From assembly GCF_019039215.1 (NCBI RefSeq), contig NZ_JAHNZZ010000001.1, positions 1,195,496 through 1,259,495 on the forward strand: a DNA stretch of 64,000 nt, read 5' to 3'. The translations under genes were made by a program, and so were the position numbers. Source of the DNA: Bacillus sp. FJAT-29790 (GTDB taxonomy: Bacteria > Bacillota > Bacilli > Bacillales > Cytobacillaceae). Each line of letters opens with the position of its first letter. Within the stretch, counting starts at the first letter, position 1. Below, piece by piece: positions 17,002 through 25,475 of this stretch. The notes under the pieces were generated by a model. It was not told where the DNA came from, did no database searches, and was given only the letters and a program-made list of their open reading frames with translations.

Positions 17002-17097
17002 CCAGTATTAATGGTTGCTCTCGGTAAGGAAAAAGTACAAAGCAGAAAACCAAGAGGTTACCGTAAACCAGTAGACGAATTTGTTACATATGTTTAA
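17002..17097 (+). pseudogene. C-terminal remnant of a nitroreductase-like gene
   Basis: The frame PVLMVALGKEKV followed by RKPRGYRKPVDEFVTYV and a stop resembles the last ~30 residues of NAD(P)H-dependent nitroreductases. No upstream part is readable in the same frame, and the preceding stretch has stops in all frames. It lies in the ~300-base gap between the EamA gene and the converging LysM-GH18 gene. A recalled pattern match, not a search result. Confidence 0.4.
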
Positions 17098-17118
17098 ATG
17101 ATCATGTTACACTTTATT

Positions 17119-17158
17119 AAAAAAGCTGGTTTCCTATTCTACAGGAAACCAGCTTTTT
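17119..17158. terminator. Bidirectional terminator
   Basis: AAAAAAGCTGGTTTCCT and AGGAAACCAGCTTTTT form a near-perfect 16-bp stem with an A-run on one side and a T-run on the other. It overlaps the stop codon of the LysM-GH18 gene on the minus strand and also stops + strand transcription. Confidence 0.85.
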
Positions 17159-18423
17159 GGGTTATTGAATATTTTTATTGGGATAATAAATTCTCTTACT
17201 AAGAAACCTGATTGCGGAAAATGTAAACCTAATTGCCAGGCTCCCATCCCTCTTAAACGATAGTTAACCATTAGTTGAAGTTTTTGAGCACGTGCTTGCA
17301 CATCTTCGAACCATACAATATGTCGTTTCCCCGATTCATCCCGATATTGATAAAAAGGCTGCTCGTAATCTGTAGAATAATGGATAGGGACTTGATACTT
17401 TATAGCCGTTTCTATTGCAGTTTCAACAGAAACGGCTCGAGCACTATTTACCATTCCATTAGACATTGTCCAGTCGTATCCGTAGCGCGGAACACCGAGG
17501 ATAATTTTGTCTCCTCTCATATGACAAAGAGCATACTCGATCGTTTGTCTTACCTCGTTAATCGGAGCAACAGGGCCTGGTGGACTGCTTGGTTCGTGCC
17601 AGTCATAAGCCATAATAAAGACAATATCAACCGCTGCTCCAATTCCACTGTAATCATACCCTTTTAACCAAGGAATATCGTCACTTGTTTTAGCTGGTAC
17701 CGCTACGGATGTATAATATCCTTCAGGCCTCAATCGCTCACTTAACGAACATAAAAAGCCACTAAACAAATCCCTTTCCTTTTCACTGACCCGTTCAAAA
17801 TCAATATTCACTCCAGCATAGTTTTTAGTTTTGACAAGGTTGTAAATATTATTAATTACTTTCTCTCTAATTTCAGGGTCATTTAATACTCGTTTCGTTA
17901 ATTCTGGACTAAATCCTTTCGGGGTCAAATTTGTAATAACGGCAAGGGGTGCTACATTATTCTCTCTAACAATCCTAATAAGTTGCTGATCATCTAAAGT
18001 GCTCAAACTTCCATCTTCAAGAACATGATATTCGAAAATTCCAAAAAAAGTATTGATCGGTGCGTTGGTCTGGACATTTATTTGATTAGTTTCGGGAGTA
18101 GAAGGTGTTATATAACTAAAACCTTCTGCTATATACTTAAGTCGAGGAGGCAAACATAGCCTCATTCCAATAATTAATATATCTGATAGCAATCCGTTAC
18201 ATCGGCAAATGGTGTCAACTGAAGTTAAACTCATCCGAGAGATGGAATTTAGTGAATCCCCAGGCTGAACAATGTATATATTCGTTGGAATGAGGAGATT
18301 TTGTCCTGGTACTAATCTATCTGTTTTTAATCCATTTATGATGCGTATACTATCAATAGAGACTTGATATTTTGTTGCAATCGAAAAAACAGAATCACTC
18401 ATTTTAACGACATAAATAAACAT
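17134..18423 (-). CDS. LysM and glycosyl hydrolase 18 protein (YaaH/SleL-like cortex-lytic N-acetylglucosaminidase)
   Basis: Two LysM peptidoglycan-binding modules (residues ~2-46 and ~49-92) precede a GH18 barrel (~125-425). The catalytic motif is YAGVNIDFERV with the acid/base Glu at 210; other landmarks are FIMAYDWHEPSSPPGPVAP, GVPRYGYDW and the C-terminal GMGAWQLG. The layout matches Bacillus YaaH/YdhD/SleL, spore enzymes that cut cortex muramic-delta-lactam peptidoglycan during germination, so a spore location is likely; as in those proteins there is no signal peptide. The start at 18423 has GAGGGG upstream and begins with the LysM module itself (FIYVVKMSDSVFSIA). Length of 429 is typical. 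Confidence 0.88.
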   Translation of the reverse strand: MFIYVVKMSDSVFSIATKYQVSIDSIRIINGLKTDRLVPGQNLLIPTNIYIVQPGDSLNSISRMSLTSVDTICRCNGLLSDILIIGMRLCLPPRLKYIAEGFSYITPSTPETNQINVQTNAPINTFFGIFEYHVLEDGSLSTLDDQQLIRIVRENNVAPLAVITNLTPKGFSPELTKRVLNDPEIREKVINNIYNLVKTKNYAGVNIDFERVSEKERDLFSGFLCSLSERLRPEGYYTSVAVPAKTSDDIPWLKGYDYSGIGAAVDIVFIMAYDWHEPSSPPGPVAPINEVRQTIEYALCHMRGDKIILGVPRYGYDWTMSNGMVNSARAVSVETAIETAIKYQVPIHYSTDYEQPFYQYRDESGKRHIVWFEDVQARAQKLQLMVNYRLRGMGAWQLGLHFPQSGFLVREFIIPIKIFNNPKSWFPVE

Positions 18424-18551
18424 AGGTCCCCTCTTTTCAAATGTTAGTATTAGTTTAAATATATGCAATTGTTTTTATTGAATGTCGGAAATTAATTAGA
18501 GTGAGGGAAATCAACAAGGTATCCTTTAAACAAATAAAACCTTGAAATTAG

Positions 18552-18707
18552 TTTCTTTGTCTTGCTTTAAGTGGAAGGATTGTAGGTAACTTTGATACCG
18601 AAGGAAAGTTTCTAAGAATGATTAATAAAATATCAGCTGTAATTATTTGGTCAGTAGCCGTATACATTGCTATTAAACTGTACAATATGTTCTATATAAA
18701 ATGCTAA
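18552..18707 (+). pseudogene. C-terminal fragment of a second LysE-family exporter
   Basis: The frame reads FLCLALSGRIVGNFDTEG, then KFLRMINKISAVIIW and YIAIKLYNMF before the stop, closely matching residues ~158-205 of the LysE exporter at 12729-13346 (LVGRLVGNFDAKGKFL, then YIAIQLYNMF). A TAG at 18549 and the absence of anything similar upstream show that only the last quarter of the gene is left. Confidence 0.8.
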
Positions 18708-18762
18708 CTTCGAACACCATTAATAACAATTATTAAAATCACTTCAAAAGATTAATGAAGAG

Positions 18763-18790
18763 AAAGAGGAACGGATTTCGTTCCTCTTTT
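18763..18790 (+). terminator. Terminator of the lysE remnant
   Basis: AAAGAGGAACG pairs perfectly with CGTTCCTCTTT over a 5-base loop and ends in TTTT. It is retained about 55 bases after the remnant's stop codon. Confidence 0.7.
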
Positions 18791-18912
18791 ATCATTATAT
18801 AGGGTAATAAACAAATTAAAAATTCATAAAGACATAAATGCACAGCGTCTTATGACAGACTTTCCCGAACAATAACAACATCATTTAGTTGCTTGAAATT
18901 CATAAGAGACAA

Positions 18913-19461
18913 TTAAAAAATATCATTAAGTTCTGTATCTGAGTAGATAGAAATTAAAACGACGGCTTTACCATCGCCAATATTTTTAACGAAATGTGGC
19001 ACACTGGCATTCCAACTGAAGGAATCTCCTTCTTCTATGACCACGGAATCTTCACCCTGTTCCGCAAGAACTTTTCCTTCCAAAACTAAATGGCATTCCT
19101 CCCCTTCGTGGGCATTTGCTTCTCCCATTGAAGCACCGGGAGGGAATTCCACACTCATCATTCTTAATCCTCCTTTGGATGTTAAATGTTCTATTTTCAA
19201 GTTATTATAAGTTGAGTATGTTCGCTCTTCCTTTCTAACAACCCGCATATGTTGTTTCTTTTCTAACAATAAATATGGTAGAGGAACCCCAAGGAAATTC
19301 GAAATGGTTTGCAGCGTATTTATGGATGGGGAAGTATTATTATTTTCGACATTGCTGATGAATCCTTTTGAAAGGCCAGTTTTCTCACACATTTGAGCAA
19401 TCGTAATTTTTTTTCTTGTTCGTATCGCGCGAATTTTTGAGCCAATTTCCAAATTAATCAC
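18913..19461 (-). CDS. XRE-family regulator with C-terminal cupin sensor domain
   Basis: Cytosolic repressor or activator of 182 residues: HTH_3 domain (residues ~8-62, IRAIRTRKKITIAQMCEKTG and LSKGFISNVENN) followed by a small cupin (~100-175, PPGASMGEANAHEGEECHLVLEG, then SVPHFVKN). This HTH-plus-cupin design is shared by PuuR-type regulators of polyamine and amino acid catabolism and by SinR-like cupin regulators. It is divergent from the dioxygenase/DoxX genes and probably controls them or itself. The ligand is unknown. Confidence 0.85.
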   Translation of the reverse strand: MINLEIGSKIRAIRTRKKITIAQMCEKTGLSKGFISNVENNNTSPSINTLQTISNFLGVPLPYLLLEKKQHMRVVRKEERTYSTYNNLKIEHLTSKGGLRMMSVEFPPGASMGEANAHEGEECHLVLEGKVLAEQGEDSVVIEEGDSFSWNASVPHFVKNIGDGKAVVLISIYSDTELNDIF

Positions 19462-19511
19462 CTCTAAAGTTTCCTAATAAAAAACATAATTATATATTAG
19501 CAAAAAAAATG

Positions 19512-19541
19512 TTGACAATCTACCTTACGAATTGTTATCTT
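19512..19541 (+). promoter_or_regulatory. Candidate promoter for the dioxygenase-DoxX operon
   Basis: Perfect -35 TTGACA (19512-19517) with TTATCT at 19535-19540 after 17 bases. It would give a leader of roughly 180 bases before the ATG at 19725, and this leader contains a large hairpin (19555-19623). Confidence 0.45.
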
Positions 19542-19554
19542 AAAAGTAACAAAT

Positions 19555-19623
19555 ATTCATATAGGAATACAGACTTGATGATTTAAGGATTATTTTTTTG
19601 TCTAATTGTATTCTTATATGAAT
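19555..19623 (+). repeat. 17-bp inverted repeat in the leader of the dioxygenase gene
   Basis: ATTCATATAGGAATACA (19555-19571) and TGTATTCTTATATGAAT (19607-19623) are complementary at 16 of 17 positions, around a 35-base spacer containing a T-run. It could form a long hairpin in the mRNA leader or be a binding site or element end. Confidence 0.6.
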
Positions 19624-19724
19624 CTTTTATCTCCATATGATAAAAAAGTAATTAGGATAGCTCAACATTTTTATAGAATACTAAGAGCTATAGGCTTAAT
19701 TTAGAAGGGAAAGGAGCTTATAAC

Positions 19725-20507
19725 ATGATTCCATCACTTTTTATTGCTCATGGAGCGCCGCTAATTGCGATTGAGGATAATAAATATACGCAGTTTTTAA
19801 GCGACTTAGGCAATACTATGCCTAGACCAAAAGCCATTGTTTTGTTTTCTGCTCACTGGGAGTCAGCCGTTCAAAAAGTGAGCAATGTCCACGAGTATAA
19901 GACGATTTATGACTTTGGCGGATTTCCTGAAGCATTGTATCGCATTGAATATCCGGCAAAAGGGAATAACGATGTCTCAAAAGAAATTGAAGAATTGTTC
20001 ACTAAACAAGGTATTTCTTTTGACGTTGAAACAAAACGTGGGTTAGATCATGGAGCCTGGGTTGTTCTCCGGCTGTTATACCCTAATGCTGATATTCCAG
20101 TCATTTCAATGTCAGTTAATCCGAATCTTTCTCCTGAAGAACAATATAAAATCGGAAAAGCCTTATCTGAATTAAGGGAAAAAGATATTTTAATTATAGG
20201 CAGCGGTGGAACGGTGCATAATCTTAGAGCTTTAAAGATGGGTGAAGGGGAAGGAGCAATCGATGGATGGGCACTAGATTTTGATGAATGGCTGGGACGA
20301 CATTTGAAGAATTGGGATGTAGAATCGCTTTTTAAATACAATTCCTTGGCTCCGACTGCGGAATTAGCAGTACCTCCATATGGAAACGAGCACTTTATTC
20401 CCATTTTCTATGCAATGGGTGCAGCCGATAATGAACGAACAGCTAAATTATTGCACCGTAGCTATCGATATGGAAACCTTAGTCACAGTGTTTGGCAATT
20501 TGGTTGA
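19725..20507 (+). CDS. Class III extradiol-type dioxygenase (LigB/DODA family)
   Basis: Non-haem Fe(II)/Zn enzyme of 260 residues from the LigB family, in the YgiD/DOPA-4,5-dioxygenase branch. Metal-ligand candidates are His9 (SLFIAHGAP), the histidine in SAHWES (~residue 45) and the later LDHGAWVVLRLLYP and GSGGTVHNL motifs; PYGNEHFIP closes the active site near the C-terminus. Relatives cleave catechol-like rings or act in uncharacterised detoxification. Start ATG with AAAGGAG. It precedes a DoxX gene by 59 bases, a pair often found together in Bacillus. Transcribed divergently from the XRE-cupin regulator. Confidence 0.87.
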   Translation: MIPSLFIAHGAPLIAIEDNKYTQFLSDLGNTMPRPKAIVLFSAHWESAVQKVSNVHEYKTIYDFGGFPEALYRIEYPAKGNNDVSKEIEELFTKQGISFDVETKRGLDHGAWVVLRLLYPNADIPVISMSVNPNLSPEEQYKIGKALSELREKDILIIGSGGTVHNLRALKMGEGEGAIDGWALDFDEWLGRHLKNWDVESLFKYNSLAPTAELAVPPYGNEHFIPIFYAMGAADNERTAKLLHRSYRYGNLSHSVWQFG

Positions 20508-20566
20508 TTTTCGTTAAGAATTTTAAACAGTTAACATTATATAAATGATAAGTTGGAGGAATTATT

Positions 20567-20998
20567 ATGACAAATAAATTCGAAGTAAGTACATTAATTT
20601 TACGTGTAGTTTTAGGAATTAGTTTCTTTATACATGGGCTAGCCAAATTTCAAGGCGGGATTGAAAATATCGTTGGTTGGTTCGATAGCATTGGTTTACC
20701 AGGGTTTTTGGCATATGGTGTAGCTTTAATTGAAGTTGTTGGCGGTATTGCACTAGTTATTGGTTTAGGGAGTAGAATTGCCGCTGGATTAATTGCTCTA
20801 GTAATGATTGGAGCTATAATAAAAGTAAAATTATCTATTAGTTTTTTAGGCAATGGCCAAATGGCGGGTTATGAATTAGATCTAGCTTTCTTGGCAATGG
20901 CTATAGCTATCGCCATAAATGGGAGCAGAATGTTTGCGATCGATCAATTATTTTTTAAAGGACAAAACAATAAGAGTGAAAACAGTAAAACAGTATAA
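20567..20998 (+). CDS. DoxX-family membrane protein
   Basis: Four-helix membrane protein of 143 residues. LILRVVLGISFFIHGLAKF, GLPGFLAYGVALIEVVGGI and YELDLAFLAMAIAIAINGS are the standard DoxX landmarks. The family is structurally related to a quinol oxidase subunit and is found with oxidoreductases and detoxification genes. It is second in the operon with the LigB-type dioxygenase. TTGGAGGA precedes the ATG. Its biochemical role is not established. Confidence 0.87.
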   Translation: MTNKFEVSTLILRVVLGISFFIHGLAKFQGGIENIVGWFDSIGLPGFLAYGVALIEVVGGIALVIGLGSRIAAGLIALVMIGAIIKVKLSISFLGNGQMAGYELDLAFLAMAIAIAINGSRMFAIDQLFFKGQNNKSENSKTV

Positions 20999-21020
20999 AA
21001 AATCTTGCTACTGAAAAAAT

Positions 21021-21068
21021 ATATTAAAAATAGAGCACAACTTCAAAGTTGTGCTCTATTTTTAATAT
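21021..21068. terminator. Strong bidirectional terminator
   Basis: ATATTAAAAATAGAGCACAA and its complement form a stem of more than 20 perfect base pairs with a very short loop (AACTTCAAAGTT at the tip), flanked by A- and T-runs. It ends the dioxygenase-DoxX operon. Confidence 0.85.
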
Positions 21069-21292
21069 GCTCCTTTTACTAATCGCCTCCATTTTTTCGC
21101 AAAAACTAATTTCAATTCTAAATTAATCTATCTTTGTTGGAGGATATTTCAATTTAATCTAGAAGTTATTATAATTCTAATTGAATGACGGAAAATACTC
21201 ATTGATATTAGACCATTTCCATAAAGATGATTTATCATCACTTCCTTAAATAAAATAAATGATTATCATATTATCGGAAGGAGTAGTCTTAT

Positions 21293-22234
21293 TTGTTAAA
21301 TGAAATTGGTGTCACTCAAGTGACAATTCCTTTGCCCTTTAGACTAAATCATGTTCATTGTTTTTTAGCGGAAGGAAGCAAAGGGTGGACAATTATGGAT
21401 ACCGGATTACATAGGGAAGAAACATCCGTAATTTGGAAACCTATCATTGAAAAACACCCCATCAAAGAGATCATTTTAACTCATTACCATCCAGATCATT
21501 ATGGCTACGCTGGAGCATTGCAACAATTAACAGGCGCTGACGTTTGGATGACTGCAGTGGATGAAAATGCTGGGACATCGATTTGGGAGCCTGCTTCTAT
21601 TGAAATTGTGCGTAAAAACTATCAAACTTGCGGGCTTTCAGATGAGAAAGCCAAGGAACTATCCCAGAATGAAGGAAGCTTTAACATAAAAGTAAAGCCT
21701 TACCCTAAAATAAATCACCATCTTGAAGAAGGTATGAATATTTTATTCGGTAAGTACGAATACGAAGTCATTTTTACCCCTGGACATTCAGACGGGTTAA
21801 TTACTCTATTTAATACGGAGAACAGCATCCTTTTCTCAACGGATCATATTCTACCAAGAATAACTCCTAATATATCCTATTGGTTTCGAGGAATCAGCAA
21901 TCCGCTTGAGGCGTTCTTTACTTCTTTAAAAAAAATTGAAAAATTAGATGCAGAATATGTCATTCCATCACATGGAGAACCATTCAGACATGCTAATCAG
22001 CGCATAAAGGAATTACTAGTGCATCACCATGAGCGCCTTAATGATGTTCTTGAATATATAAAAGATCCGGCAACCATCTATCAAGTTTCTACACTGCTTT
22101 TTAAGAAAAAATTAACCACACATGAAATGAGATTTGCCATTGGAGAAACGTTGGCGCATTTGGAGTATTTGTACCACAATGGGCAATGTAAAAAGTTTAT
22201 GGAAAATGGGGTATGGTACTACGAAAGATCGTAA
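21293..22234 (+). CDS. Metallo-beta-lactamase fold hydrolase
   Basis: Cytosolic dinuclear-metal hydrolase of 313 residues. The metal site is visible as THYHPDHYGYAG (HxHxDH), TPGHSDG (third His), FSTDHIL (bridging Asp) and SHGEPF (last His). An extra C-terminal helical domain of about 90 residues (LVHHHERLNDVLEY onward) matches the LACTB2-like/YflN group. The start is TTG at 21293, nine bases after GGAAGGAG; no later ATG fits. Single-gene unit. Substrate could be a thioester, lactone or RNA; not determined. Confidence 0.85.
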   Translation: MLNEIGVTQVTIPLPFRLNHVHCFLAEGSKGWTIMDTGLHREETSVIWKPIIEKHPIKEIILTHYHPDHYGYAGALQQLTGADVWMTAVDENAGTSIWEPASIEIVRKNYQTCGLSDEKAKELSQNEGSFNIKVKPYPKINHHLEEGMNILFGKYEYEVIFTPGHSDGLITLFNTENSILFSTDHILPRITPNISYWFRGISNPLEAFFTSLKKIEKLDAEYVIPSHGEPFRHANQRIKELLVHHHERLNDVLEYIKDPATIYQVSTLLFKKKLTTHEMRFAIGETLAHLEYLYHNGQCKKFMENGVWYYERS

Positions 22235-22380
22235 AATGCCATTTCAATAAGCTAAAACAAACTTCCATCAAAGGAACCTTTTCTAATTGAAAAGGTTCTT
22301 TCTTTGTGAAAAAAAGCACTCATATGAGATTAGCAGTAGTTATATATATAATTGAGAGTGAAGGGAAGGAAGTGACTTCT

Positions 22381-23826
22381 GTGGTGAAATATAAAAATAA
22401 TTGGATTCCGACAAAAACGCTTCAACAAATGGAGAATACCAATTATGATGTCCTCATCGTTGGAAGTGGGCCTGGCGGGGGAGCAACTTTGTATCGATTG
22501 TGTGAACTTTGGAAAAATCAAGGTGCTAAAAAGATCGGTATCATTGAGAAAGGGGATAAATTATTTCATTCACACGCCCTTAACATTCCCACTATTAATG
22601 TAAACAGTGAACGAGATCAACTGCTTCCAGATAATTCAACCACAGTAGGCGATCGGTTACCTCAATTTTCAGGTGCCAGAATGGTATACGCACTTGGGGG
22701 AAGGTCATTGTTTTGGAACGCGGCGACTCCAAGACCCATTCGATCTGAACTTAATAAATGGCCCATTCATCCTAGAGAGTTAAATGTGTATTATGGGATG
22801 GCAGAAAAGGTTTTGCACGTTACAAGATCTTATGCTAAAGGGTCATCGATGCAGAATGTTCTATTAAAGCGACTTCATGGACATGGTATTCTAGAAGCAA
22901 ACGATATGCCACTGGCTTTTGATATGACATGTTCCCATCAGGGAGAAGTCCATTCTAATCCATGGTTTAGTTCGATCAATACACTAGCGGCCGCCATGTA
23001 TGATCGGCCATATGATCTTGCTGTCAACGCCAATGCATCTCGAGTGATTGTAGAGAATGGGAAGGTGGCAGGTGTCGAAGTGATTTCTCTAGATAAGAGA
23101 GCTCACACCATTCGGGCAAAAAATGTAGTAGTATCTGCTAGTACATTAGAGACTCCACGGTTATTACTAAGTTCTGGAATACAAGGATCTGCCATTGGAC
23201 GTTATTTAACAGGACATGTGTCAATCATTGCTGTAGGAACAATAAGTCGAAATCAGTTCTCTGATAAACTTGGGAACCTGTCTATTTTGAAATTTGAGAC
23301 AGATGAGGATCCTTATCAAATTCAGATTCTTGGTCCTGATCAATACTTTTCATACCAGCAATTTGAAGATAAGGTACTTCAAGATCAGCTAGGGATTGCC
23401 TACGCCTCGTTTGGAAGGGTTGAGCCTCGCGCTGAGAACAGAGTGTACCTTGATCCGTCTGCAAAAGATGAATTCGGTGTACCTTTATATCAAGTTCAGT
23501 ATTCTTTAACCAACAAAGATCATCAAGTAGCTAACCAAGTTGCACAAGGAATTACCAAATCTGCCGCTGCAATGGGAGTGACACTAGATCCTTCTACCTT
23601 GACTCTACGACCACCTGGCGCAGATATGCATGAGGCTTCCACATGCAGAATGGGTGATGATCCTGCAACTTCAGCGACAAATCGTCACGGCCAAATCCAC
23701 GGAGTTCAAGGTCTATATGTGGCCGATAATAGCGTTCTCCCTTCCCTAACTGCTGCTGGTCCGGTTCTATCTAACGTAGCTTTAGCAATAAGATTGGCGG
23801 ATCATATTGTTCGGCAATCAGGATAG
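22381..23826 (+). CDS. GMC-family FAD-dependent oxidoreductase
   Basis: Flavoenzyme of about 481 residues oxidising an alcohol, sugar or polyol. The N-terminal Rossmann fold has VLIVGSGPGGGATLYRL near residue 25, FAD contacts follow (IGIIEKG, ARMVYALGGRSLFWN), and the C-terminal GMC domain holds HEASTCRMGDDP, VQGLYVADNSVLPS and NVALAIRLADHI, with the conserved active-site His near HEAS. The start is uncertain: the frame is open from 22306, but GGGAAGGAAG at 22361-22370 best serves GTG at 22381; GTG at 22372 or 22384 are alternatives. No signal peptide and no partner subunit gene are seen. It resembles the glucose/choline dehydrogenase branch. Confidence 0.83.
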   Translation: MVKYKNNWIPTKTLQQMENTNYDVLIVGSGPGGGATLYRLCELWKNQGAKKIGIIEKGDKLFHSHALNIPTINVNSERDQLLPDNSTTVGDRLPQFSGARMVYALGGRSLFWNAATPRPIRSELNKWPIHPRELNVYYGMAEKVLHVTRSYAKGSSMQNVLLKRLHGHGILEANDMPLAFDMTCSHQGEVHSNPWFSSINTLAAAMYDRPYDLAVNANASRVIVENGKVAGVEVISLDKRAHTIRAKNVVVSASTLETPRLLLSSGIQGSAIGRYLTGHVSIIAVGTISRNQFSDKLGNLSILKFETDEDPYQIQILGPDQYFSYQQFEDKVLQDQLGIAYASFGRVEPRAENRVYLDPSAKDEFGVPLYQVQYSLTNKDHQVANQVAQGITKSAAAMGVTLDPSTLTLRPPGADMHEASTCRMGDDPATSATNRHGQIHGVQGLYVADNSVLPSLTAAGPVLSNVALAIRLADHIVRQSG

Positions 23827-24134
23827 CAATTTTAAATTTATATTTTAGATAAATTCTTAATAATAGAAAGCCATTTGTAAACTGATCGTTTCAAAAGCAT
23901 CGACCTGTTTATCTATCGACAAAAACAAGAATAAAAAGCTAAAAGAACAAGCCTACATTCTTTTAGCTTTTCTTAATATGAGACAGGATTATTTTGTATG
24001 TTACTGTTCCTCTACAAAAACACTTCCTCTGTATCGTTCCTTTAGATAAATAGGAACAGCTTTGCAAATGAATTTTAAAATACTGAATTAGTATTTAAGA
24101 AATTGATATTATAGGAATCGTTATTGAAAGTAGC
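23827..24134. other. Intergenic region (308 bases)
   Basis: Between converging genes. Apart from the terminator at 23934-23972 there is only AT-rich sequence with no readable gene. Confidence 0.4.
23934..23972. terminator. Bidirectional terminator
   Basis: AAAAGCTAAAAGAA pairs perfectly with TTCTTTTAGCTTTT around an 11-base loop. It serves the GMC gene and possibly the converging aminotransferase gene. A very similar hairpin sequence (AGCTAAAAGAACA) recurs at 45628-45664. Confidence 0.8.
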
Positions 24135-25463
24135 CTACCAACCTGCATATTCCTTTACTAAATCAAGATTGATTTTTTGTTGCTCCAAGTCAGAAAAGGC
24201 TTGGTCAAAGATGGATATTGCTAAATCAATTTCGTTTTTCGTGATGGTAAGAGGTGGGGTAATTTCAATTACATTGCTGTGGATTCCTACATAAAAAACA
24301 AGCAGTCCTAATTCATAGCAACGATAGCAGATTGCAGCTGTTTTTTCAGCGGCGGGAATTCTTGTCTCTCTGTTTTCCACTAATTCTACGCCAATAGCTA
24401 GCCCTTTTCCTCTTATATCCCCAATCAACTCATACTTTTCCTGGAGCTCTTTTAAAAGGCCCATGAAATAGTCTCCATTAACTCTAGCATTCTCAATCAG
24501 TTTTTCGTCCTCAATGATCTGTAAATTTTCTAAGGAAGCAGCGCTACAAACGGGGTTGCCGCTCATCGTAAACATATGAATTCCTGTACCTACATCTAAT
24601 ATTTCTTTTCTTGCAATAACGGAGCTAATTGGCAATCCGCCGCCAAGTGATTTCCCAAGTACAACTGCATCTGGGACAACATCACTATGATCAAAGGAAA
24701 ACCACTTTCCGGTCCTTCCCAAGCCAACTTTAACTTCATCAAAGATTAGATTAATATCATAACGTCTACAAAGTTCCTGAAGTCGCGGCAAAAAATCGTC
24801 GGGTGGAACGATGAGGCCTCCATCGCTTTGAATTCCTTCGATAATTATTCCGGCAGTATCTTCTGGTGGACAGATGGTTTTAAACACTTCCTGCTCTAAG
24901 TATTCAATGACCTGATCTGATAACCGGTCAGTTTTCCCAAATGGTGGCCGATACGGATTTGGATAAGGAATTTTAACAACATTACCACTCCCAATAAATC
25001 CCGATTGCGCCGGATGTCCAGAAAGAGAAAGTGATCCCATTGTCTGTCCATGGTAGGAACCCATGAAGGAAATCATTCTAGCCCGCTTTTTTTCAAGAGG
25101 GACTAGCTTTGCGATACAATCATTCGCATCAGAACCTGAATGACCAAACCAGACCTTTTTAGGGAAATCACCAGGTGTTATCTCAATAAGTTTCTGAGCA
25201 AGCGAAACCATCGTCGGCTCAGGTGCTGAAAGCTGGGATGTAAACGATAAGGTATCGTACTTCTCCTTGATCTTATGACTGATTCTTGAATGACCATACC
25301 CGATATTTGCAACAGCCCAACCTGCCGCTAAATCCAAATATTCTTTTCCAGACTGGTCTTTAATTCGTGTTCCATTGGCCGTTTTTACAGAAATCGGGTA
25401 AAAGCGTATCTTTAAACTGTCGGCTATCACGCTGTCCTCGGTACTTAGAAATGAACGATTCAA
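24135..25463 (-). CDS. Class III aminotransferase
   Basis: Pyridoxal-phosphate transaminase of the omega-amino acid/4-aminobutyrate group (442 residues, usual size). Visible: the substrate-cofactor region GWAVANIGYGH, the phosphate-binding turn GHSGSDAND, SYHGQTMGS, the IIEGIQSDGG acidic motif, LIFDEVKVGLGRTGK with the Asp that contacts the pyridine nitrogen, and the Schiff-base lysine in VLGKSLGGGLP. It starts 12 bases after the enhancer-binding regulator gene on the same strand, so the two are co-transcribed, and is divergent from the sigma-54 operon at 27552. It probably transaminates the amino group of the compound handled by that operon. A second class III aminotransferase is at 37835. 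Confidence 0.9.
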   Translation of the reverse strand: MNRSFLSTEDSVIADSLKIRFYPISVKTANGTRIKDQSGKEYLDLAAGWAVANIGYGHSRISHKIKEKYDTLSFTSQLSAPEPTMVSLAQKLIEITPGDFPKKVWFGHSGSDANDCIAKLVPLEKKRARMISFMGSYHGQTMGSLSLSGHPAQSGFIGSGNVVKIPYPNPYRPPFGKTDRLSDQVIEYLEQEVFKTICPPEDTAGIIIEGIQSDGGLIVPPDDFLPRLQELCRRYDINLIFDEVKVGLGRTGKWFSFDHSDVVPDAVVLGKSLGGGLPISSVIARKEILDVGTGIHMFTMSGNPVCSAASLENLQIIEDEKLIENARVNGDYFMGLLKELQEKYELIGDIRGKGLAIGVELVENRETRIPAAEKTAAICYRCYELGLLVFYVGIHSNVIEITPPLTITKNEIDLAISIFDQAFSDLEQQKINLDLVKEYAGW

Positions 25464-25475
25464 AACATCTCCCCC

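Larger units (their letters stand above)
18424..18912. other. Intergenic region (489 bases) with a gene remnant
   Basis: Contains the decayed lysE fragment and its terminator, listed separately. The first ~120 bases upstream of the LysM-GH18 gene must hold its promoter, but no sigma-A consensus is obvious, in keeping with possible sporulation control. The last 120 bases show nothing recognisable. Confidence 0.4.
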
